A stretch of DNA of 64,000 nucleotides, taken from NCBI RefSeq assembly GCF_020215645.1, contig NZ_CP084058.1:2232001-2296000 (forward strand), in the 5' to 3' direction. The position numbers and the translations under genes were made by a program. The notes under the pieces were generated by a model. That model saw nothing but the letters and a program-made list of their open reading frames with translations, ran no database searches and was not told the DNA's origin. The stretch is from Nonomuraea gerenzanensis. GTDB lineage: Bacteria > Actinomycetota > Actinomycetes > Streptosporangiales > Streptosporangiaceae. Positions 59,855-64,000 of this stretch are shown one piece after another. Numbering within the stretch: position 1 is the stretch's first letter; each line of letters begins with the position of its first letter.

Positions 59855-61018
59855 GTGCCCAAGCGCTTGCTTGAATTCCGGGATCGAACCGCCATCGCGG
59901 GGGTCGGCTACACGCCGTTCTCCAAGGACTCCGGCGTCAGCACCCTGACGCTGGCCTGCCGCGCCGTGCTCGCCGCGGTGGAGGACGCCGGGCTCTCACC
60001 CGGCGAGGTGGACGGCCTGGCCACCCACCGGGTCGGCGACTCCGCGCCGCCCACCCTGGTCGGCCCGGCGCTGGGGCTCGGCGACCTGTCCTGGCACCTC
60101 GACCAGTTCGGCGGCGGCAGCGTCTCGCACGCGGTCGTCGGCCAGGCCGCGCTCGCCGTGGCCGCCGGCCTGGCCGAGACCGTCGTCTGCTACCGGGCCA
60201 TCAACGCCCGCTCCGAGTTCCGCATGGGCGGCACGGGGCGGGGCGTGCCGGTCAGCCCGGAGGTGCAGTACCAGGCCCCGTACGGGTACGTCGCGCCGCC
60301 CCAGCAGTTCGCCATGTACGCCCGCGCCCACATGCTGCGCTACGGCACCAGGGCCGAGCACTTCGGCGCCCTGGCCGTCATCCAGCGCGCCAACGCCGCC
60401 AAGAACCCGCGCGCCCTCATGCGCACCCCCATCACCCTCGACGACTACCTGGCCAGCAGGTGGATCGCCGAGCCGTTCCGCCTGCTGGACTGCTGCCTGG
60501 AGACCGACGGGGCCTGCGCCGTGGTCGTCACCACGGCCGAGCGCGCCCGCTCGCTGCGCCGCCCCCCGGTGCTCGTCTCGGCCGCGGCCTGGGGCGGCGG
60601 CACCTCGCACCTGTCGTGCGACGACCCCACGGTGACGGGCGCCGCCGGCCTGGCCCCCCGCCTGTACGCGCAGGCCGGGCTCGGGCCGGGGGACATCGAC
60701 GTGGCGCAGCTGTACGACTGCTTCACCTACTCGGTGATCGTGCAGCTGGAGGACTACGGCTTCTGCCCCAAGGGCGAGGGCGGCCCGTACGTGGCGTCGG
60801 GGGCCACCGCGCTGGACGGCGAGCTGCCGGTCAACACGCACGGCGGCTTCCTGTCCGAGGGCTACGTCCACGGCGTCAACCACATCGCCGAGGCGGTCTC
60901 CCAGCTGCGGGGCGAGGCGGGGGACCGCCAGGTGCCCGGCGCCGAGGTCGCGCTGTCCACGGCGCAGCCCGGCTACGTCCTGCCCGCCACCTCCGCCCTG
61001 ATCCTGAGGAGGGCTTGA
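59855..61018 (+). CDS. Ltp2-like lipid-transfer thiolase/aldolase with DUF35 partner
   Basis: Thiolase-superfamily protein, 387 residues, same group as the gene at 17077. AIAGVGYTPFSKDSG, DCCLETDGACAVVVTT near 205, QLYDCFTYSVIVQLEDYGF and THGGFLSEGYVHGVNHIAEAV; the tyrosines of YDCF and EGYVHG sit where Ltp2 enzymes keep catalytic tyrosines. With DUF35 partners such proteins cleave beta-hydroxyacyl-CoA by retro-aldol. The start is GTG 59855, 7 bases after the -10 box; a GTG at 59846 lies in that box. KstR2-type operator F lies inside codons 2-7. The DUF35 gene follows in its stop codon. Confidence 0.87.
   Translation: MPKRLLEFRDRTAIAGVGYTPFSKDSGVSTLTLACRAVLAAVEDAGLSPGEVDGLATHRVGDSAPPTLVGPALGLGDLSWHLDQFGGGSVSHAVVGQAALAVAAGLAETVVCYRAINARSEFRMGGTGRGVPVSPEVQYQAPYGYVAPPQQFAMYARAHMLRYGTRAEHFGALAVIQRANAAKNPRALMRTPITLDDYLASRWIAEPFRLLDCCLETDGACAVVVTTAERARSLRRPPVLVSAAAWGGGTSHLSCDDPTVTGAAGLAPRLYAQAGLGPGDIDVAQLYDCFTYSVIVQLEDYGFCPKGEGGPYVASGATALDGELPVNTHGGFLSEGYVHGVNHIAEAVSQLRGEAGDRQVPGAEVALSTAQPGYVLPATSALILRRA
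59859..59874. promoter_or_regulatory. KstR2-type operator F, inside the coding start
   Basis: CCAAGCGCTTGCTTGA, 15 of 16, from the 5th base of the gene onward, downstream of the transcription start. A bound repressor there would block elongation or initiation. Confidence 0.75.
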
Positions 61019-61452
61019 TGCCCGGCTACCGTCCCCAGCCCGACCGTGACTCCCTGGGGTGGTGGGAGCGGGTGGCCAGGAGGCAGTTCGCGGTCCAGGA
61101 ATGTGGCGCCTGCGGCACCCTCCGGTTCCCGCCGCGGGCGTTCTGCGCGGCGTGCCGTACGGAGGGGTGGAACTGGCGGGAGGTGGCACCCGAGGGAAAG
61201 GTTGAGAGTTGGATCGTCAACCGCCGGCCGTTCGTTCCCGGGCTCGGCGATCCATACCTAGTGGTAATGGTCCGTTTGACGCCCGTTCCCGGTTGTCTGA
61301 TGTACGGGAACTGGCGCGCGGAGCGGCCGCCGGAGCCCGGCGAGCGGGTGCGCGGGGTGTTCACGCAGGTGGACGAGGCGTTGACCGTCCTGGACTGGAT
61401 GCCGGAAAGCTTCATCCCGGCGCGTCCGGCTGAAAATCCGGCCGCCGGCTGA
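61018..61452 (+). CDS. DUF35 OB-fold/zinc-ribbon protein, thiolase partner
   Basis: 144 residues. Zinc ribbon with CGACG and CAAC pairs (about residues 30-50: VQECGACGTLRFPPRAFCAAC), then an OB fold (KVESWIVNRRPF, MVRLTPVPGCLMYGNW). DUF35 proteins bind CoA substrates and pair with Ltp2-type thiolases to form an active aldolase (family knowledge). The ATG lies in the thiolase stop codon (TGATG), with AGGAGGG upstream, so the two subunits are produced together. Nothing follows in the operon. Confidence 0.9.
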   Translation: MPGYRPQPDRDSLGWWERVARRQFAVQECGACGTLRFPPRAFCAACRTEGWNWREVAPEGKVESWIVNRRPFVPGLGDPYLVVMVRLTPVPGCLMYGNWRAERPPEPGERVRGVFTQVDEALTVLDWMPESFIPARPAENPAAG

Positions 61453-61660
61453 CCTTGCTCCGGAAATTGGATTGGTACCGGAAAATCCCACCAGTCCCAC
61501 CATCACGAAGCTGCCCCCGGGTTGGCCCTCCAGGGTTGATGATGTGTGACAAGCAGGCGTCGTCGAAGAGGACGACCCGGACTTGGTGGCAGACGTGAGT
61601 GGTAAGCATTCCGTGGCGGGCGCGACATGGCGGTCGCGTGACCCGCCGGCGCGGGCAACG

Positions 61661-61688
61661 AAAAAGCCCCCATCGCGACGATGGAGGC
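61661..61688 (-). terminator. Rho-independent terminator of the small gene at 61800
   Basis: Read on the minus strand: a GCCTCCATCG stem, TCG loop, CGATGGGGGC, then TTTTT. One U-G pair lets all ten positions pair in RNA. It follows the stop codon at 61800 by about 110 bases. It is the only classical intrinsic terminator I found in the window. Confidence 0.75.
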
Positions 61689-61709
61689 GGCGGGCCGGTC
61701 CTCGGAGGA

Positions 61710-61752
61710 AAGCGCGTCCTGGCGGGCGTGGGGGACCCGCCAGGACGCGCTT
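61710..61752. other. Long perfect hairpin
   Basis: Arms AGCGCGTCCTGGCGGG and CCCGCCAGGACGCGCT, plus one further A-T pair at the base, make a 17-base perfect stem with a 9-base loop. No T tract follows on either strand. Could be a transcription-end structure, a processing site or a remnant of an inserted element. Confidence 0.7.
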
Positions 61753-61799
61753 CCTGCCCCGCGTGCGACGGCGCCAGGACTCCGGCGAGGGATGGAGTC

Positions 61800-62123
61800 C
61801 TAGACCGTTGACTCGCACACGGAGTCGATGGGGGAACGCGAAGGTCCCTGTTGCCGGCGACGTGCGGCGATGCGTCGAGCTGCACCAACCGGGTCATCGA
61901 TGCGATGCGTGACGGGGGCGCCACCCTCCTTGTTCCCGACTAAGGATCCGTCGTCGCAGCACACGGTCAGCTCAGTCAGCACCGAGGGCGCGGGCATGCC
62001 GTCGCCAATGCTCTGGTAGGTGTGGGTGAACCCCTGGCGAGTCAACGCGTAACGCAGTAAACGTGTTGCTTCGCGGGGGTCATGCCAGGGCAGGTATGGC
62101 GTACCCGTGCGGACCGGCAACAC
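61800..62123 (-). CDS. Small hypothetical protein
   Basis: 107 residues from GTG 62123, after GTGAAGG at the right ribosome-site distance. Not recognised as a named family. It looks like an authentic small actinobacterial protein: ATRLLRYALTRQGFTHTYQSIGDGMPA, TELTVCCDDGSLVG and a basic, Arg-rich end (AARRIAARRRQQG). The dedicated terminator downstream supports expression. It diverges from the GntR/UTRA regulator gene and may be regulated by it through the sites at 62158 and 62238. Confidence 0.6.
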   Translation of the reverse strand: MLPVRTGTPYLPWHDPREATRLLRYALTRQGFTHTYQSIGDGMPAPSVLTELTVCCDDGSLVGNKEGGAPVTHRIDDPVGAARRIAARRRQQGPSRSPIDSVCESTV

Positions 62124-62157
62124 TGGCCTTCACCCCCTCACCGGCCTTTAGATGGAT

Positions 62158-62169
62158 TTGTACCAACGA
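62158..62169. promoter_or_regulatory. GntR candidate site 1
   Basis: TTGTACCAACGA, 10 of 12 bases of the reverse complement of site 2 (TTGTTCCAACAA). Located 34 bases upstream of the small gene on the minus strand. Confidence 0.4.
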
Positions 62170-62237
62170 ATGGATGATGGGCCGGTGGAGGCGGTTCGGT
62201 CAAGGGGTTGTGGCCTGCTAGAACCAGATCGTCTAAA

Positions 62238-62249
62238 TTGTTGGAACAA
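62238..62249. promoter_or_regulatory. GntR candidate site 2
   Basis: TTGTTGGAACAA: arms TTGTT and AACAA, 11 bases upstream of the start of the UTRA regulator, overlapping the ribosome site. Likely autoregulatory. Confidence 0.5.
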
Positions 62250-62260
62250 AAGGGGTGAAA

Positions 62261-63010
62261 GTGGCAAGGTCGGTGCTGTATCAGCAGGTGGCTTCGGAGT
62301 TGCGACGAGCCATCTACTCGGGTGTCCTCGGCCCCGGGGCACAGCTGCCGACCGAGGCGCAGCTCATGGAAGACCATGGGGTGAGCAGGAACACGGTGAG
62401 GCTGGCCCTCGGCGAACTCGTCAACGAGGGTCTGGTGACGCGCACGCCGCGGCGCGGCACCGTGGTCAGAGACCGCAGACCGCTGCTGATCTATCCGCAG
62501 CGGGAGCTGGAGCCGCAACCCAGCGGGGAGTTGCGCGAGGCGTTCGCCTACGCCGTCGCGCAGGAAGGCCGGGCCCCCAGCCAGTACATCGAGGTGCTGA
62601 CGGTTTCTCCCGTCGAGGAGATCGCCAGCAGGCTGGAGCTGGCCGACGGCGAATTGGCGGTGGTGAGACGCCGTCTGCGTTTCGTGGACGGACAGCCGTA
62701 CAACACCAACGATTCCTACTACCCCCGCGATCTGGTTGCCGACTCCGAGATCGCCAGGCCCGGAGACATCGCGCGAGGGGCGAACCGGGTGCTGGAAGAG
62801 CTGGGCCATGCGCAGATCCGCGTCGTGGACGACATCTGGGCGCGCATGCCCAACCAGGAGGAAGCCGAACGCCTCCAACTTGAGCTCGGTACGCCAGTCA
62901 TGGTGTACGTCCGAGTGGGGTACGACGGGGCAGACATGCCTGTGCGTGTCGCCGTGTCGGTTTTGCCAGCCGACAAACATCTGATCAGATACGAGCTCGA
63001 TCGCCGCTGA
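62261..63010 (+). CDS. GntR/UTRA transcriptional regulator
   Basis: HutC-subfamily regulator, 249 residues. HTH (about 1-70): SVLYQQVASELRRAIYSGVLGPGAQLPTEAQL, EDHGVSRNTVRLALGELVNEGLVTRTPRRGTVV. UTRA domain (about 85-245): AYAVAQEGRAPSQYIEVLTVSPVEEIASRLELADGELAVVRRRLRFVDG, NDSYYP and RVGYDGADMPVRVAVSVLPADKHLIRYEL. Start GTG 62261 with AAGGGG five bases upstream; GTG 62255 is possible. UTRA proteins sense small organic acids or sugar phosphates. Confidence 0.9.
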   Translation: MARSVLYQQVASELRRAIYSGVLGPGAQLPTEAQLMEDHGVSRNTVRLALGELVNEGLVTRTPRRGTVVRDRRPLLIYPQRELEPQPSGELREAFAYAVAQEGRAPSQYIEVLTVSPVEEIASRLELADGELAVVRRRLRFVDGQPYNTNDSYYPRDLVADSEIARPGDIARGANRVLEELGHAQIRVVDDIWARMPNQEEAERLQLELGTPVMVYVRVGYDGADMPVRVAVSVLPADKHLIRYELDRR

Positions 63011-63078
63011 CGAGCTCGTGGGTGAAGGGGTGATCCCGCCGGCCGGGCGCAGCGAGAAATAGCCGCCTCGCTGGCCTG

Positions 63079-63099
63079 GGGGAGTCGTGCATACTCCCC
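63079..63099. terminator. Hairpin after the UTRA gene
   Basis: GGGGAGT and ACTCCCC arms with a CGTGCAT loop, 68 bases after the regulator stop. No T tract. Possible end structure. Confidence 0.45.
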
Positions 63100-63213
63100 T
63101 AAATCGCCATTTATCCATATATATCGGGTTGAGGCCCCATTTCGCCCCTATGCGACATTGCGTCATCACGCTGTGCGCAGGCGCGAACACCCAAGGCAAC
63201 GAAGGGTACGACT

Positions 63214-63816
63214 ATGCACACGAACACCCTCCTTCACCCGCTCTCACTCCGCAGAGCGGAACCCGCGGACCTTCCCGGCGTACTCACGCTGCTCGCCGAC
63301 ACGGCCGAGTGGCTGCACACGCAGGGCGTGCGGCAATGGCCCCGCGGGGGGTTCGGCCCCGAGCGGATCGAGCCGCTCATCGAGGAGCGGGTGCTGTTCC
63401 TGCTGGACGACGAGCTCAGATACCTGGACCCCGACGAGTCGGCTCCGCCGGTGGCCACCATCGCCCTGGACGACCACGCGGACCCGGAGTTCTGGACCCG
63501 CGCCGACGACCCGGGAGCGGCGCTCTACATCCACAAGCTGGCCGTGGCCCGGCCCTGGTCGGGCTCCGGCCTCGGAGACGCCCTGCTCGACTGGGCCTGC
63601 GCCGTGGCCTTCTCGGCGGGGCTGCCCTGGCTCCGCCTCGACTGCGCCAAGGCCAACCCGCGGCTGCAGGGCTACTACCGTGACCGCGGCTTCCGCCACG
63701 TCCGCACGGTGGATCTGCCGCACAGGTCGTCCGGGGCGCTCTTCCAGCGGCCGTCGGAGGACGTGACGACCACGGCGTTCCGTGACCTCACGGTCGCCGA
63801 GCTGATCAGCGCCTAG
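63214..63816 (+). CDS. GNAT-family N-acetyltransferase
   Basis: 200 residues. Opening LSLRRAEPADLPGVLTLLADTAEWLHTQGVRQWP, then acetyl-CoA motif A in YIHKLAVARPWSGSGLGDALLDWA and motif B in CAKANPRLQGYYRDRGFRHV. The type with an N-terminal TAEWLHxQGxxQWP often follows a GntR/UTRA gene in actinobacteria; the reaction is unknown. ATG 63214 is preceded by AAGG-like bases. Confidence 0.87.
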   Translation: MHTNTLLHPLSLRRAEPADLPGVLTLLADTAEWLHTQGVRQWPRGGFGPERIEPLIEERVLFLLDDELRYLDPDESAPPVATIALDDHADPEFWTRADDPGAALYIHKLAVARPWSGSGLGDALLDWACAVAFSAGLPWLRLDCAKANPRLQGYYRDRGFRHVRTVDLPHRSSGALFQRPSEDVTTTAFRDLTVAELISA

Positions 63817-63826
63817 CTCCGTTGCC

Positions 63827-63858
63827 CGGCCCGGCCCTGCCAGAACGGGGCCGGGCCG
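63827..63858. terminator. GC-rich hairpin after the GNAT gene
   Basis: Eleven-base stem CGGCCCGGCCC, 10-base loop, GGGCCGGGCCG, starting 10 bases after the stop. No T tract, but strong and well placed for 3' end formation. Confidence 0.6.
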
Positions 63859-63984
63859 AGCCCGATAAAGGTCAACAACCGGCCCGGATTCTCCCGTGGT
63901 TGGGCGCGTGATCGTTCCCCGGTGCGCCGTCCCGGGCACCTCGTCGGGTAGACAGCGGGACCGCACGCGGAGAGACGCACAGCG

Positions 63985-64000
63985 ATGCAGGACGTGGCCG
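63985..64000 (+). CDS. Start of a gene that continues beyond the window
   Basis: ATG at 63985 followed by five codons (MQDVA) before the edge, with GGAGAG 10 bases upstream. Product unknown. Confidence 0.4.

Larger units (their letters stand above)
61453..61799. other. Structured intergenic region
   Basis: 347 bases with no supported gene between the DUF35 gene and a small minus-strand gene. It holds a terminator (61661-61688) and a long hairpin (61710-61752). The stretch 61500-61620 reads on the minus strand as HVCHQVRVVLFDDACLS, an odd coding-like piece that might be a fragment of an old mobile element or gene; not called. Confidence 0.5.

Noticed and set aside
61453..61660. Insertion-sequence remnant
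   Set aside because: One odd coding-like stretch but no transposase motif, terminal repeats or target duplication could be seen.
61258..61924. Long minus-strand frames over the DUF35 end and the intergenic region
   Set aside because: They read through the terminator and hairpin and are Arg/Pro-rich shadows; only the 107-residue frame ending at 61800 looks like protein.

Overview
The window is chromosomal DNA of a high-GC actinomycete. Coding is dense, many starts are GTG and apparently leaderless (a TAnnnT -10 box 6-7 bases before the start codon), and there are F420-type enzymes, ECF sigma factors, many TetR/GntR/MarR/LysR regulators and an NgcEFG-like sugar importer. A soil organism of the Streptosporangiaceae type (for example Nonomuraea) is my best guess, from gene content only. 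I see no rRNA, tRNA, CRISPR array, intact insertion sequence or prophage.

Layout. 1-2234: cyclase-family fragment, a P450 and its divergent TetR gene. 2232-4816: a luciferase-like oxidoreductase and an atypical acyl-CoA ligase behind a KstR2-type operator. 4833-16734: chloramphenicol-phosphotransferase-like gene, MFS/ROK pair, a cNMP-sensing histidine kinase with a receiver-thioredoxin-reductase fusion, assorted regulators and small enzymes. 16997-19628: a lipid-transfer thiolase behind another KstR2-type operator, then an ECF sigma/membrane protein pair. 19754-27179 and 29094-35033: two paralogous amino-sugar modules (BadF/BadG kinase, divergent RpiR regulator, SIS isomerase, ABC importer); the first also carries a CBM3-GH16 enzyme. 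35177-41679: APH-like kinase, GNAT, MarR/SnoaL pair, metE with a divergent LysR gene, AlkD-like protein. 41676-51166: kstR2, fadA6, a phosphatase, a NagZ-like hydrolase, a pentapeptide-repeat protein, the ipdC-ipdB-ipdA-echA20 operon and its divergent SDR. 51195-57185: NIPSNAP protein, two small secreted Asn-rich peptides, ATP-grasp, SDR, DUF2252, PadR with a membrane protein. 57188-61452: ipdF, fadE30, flavin reductase, then divergently a thiolase and its DUF35 partner. 61800-64000: small protein, GntR/UTRA regulator, GNAT, start of a further gene.

The unifying theme is a KstR2 regulon. KstR2 in mycobacteria represses breakdown of steroid rings C and D (the HIP pathway). Orthologues of kstR2, fadA6, echA20, ipdA, ipdB, ipdC, ipdF and fadE30 are recognisable, but they are split into blocks. 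A 16-base operator (consensus CCAAGCGCTTGCTTGG) stands before each block, and also before genes not in the classical mycobacterial regulon as I know it: the luciferase-like oxidoreductase with a ligase lacking its usual active-site lysine, the flavin reductase, and two Ltp2-like thiolases, one with a DUF35 partner. fadD3 and the fadE31-33 genes are not in the window. The promoter regions let one read regulation directly: several operators cover -10 or -35 boxes, and one lies inside the first codons of a leaderless gene.

Other points of note are short tandem arrays just after several stop codons, a GntR-type protein made of two DNA-binding domains, and many perfect palindromes at promoters whose regulators can often be named from the neighbouring gene.
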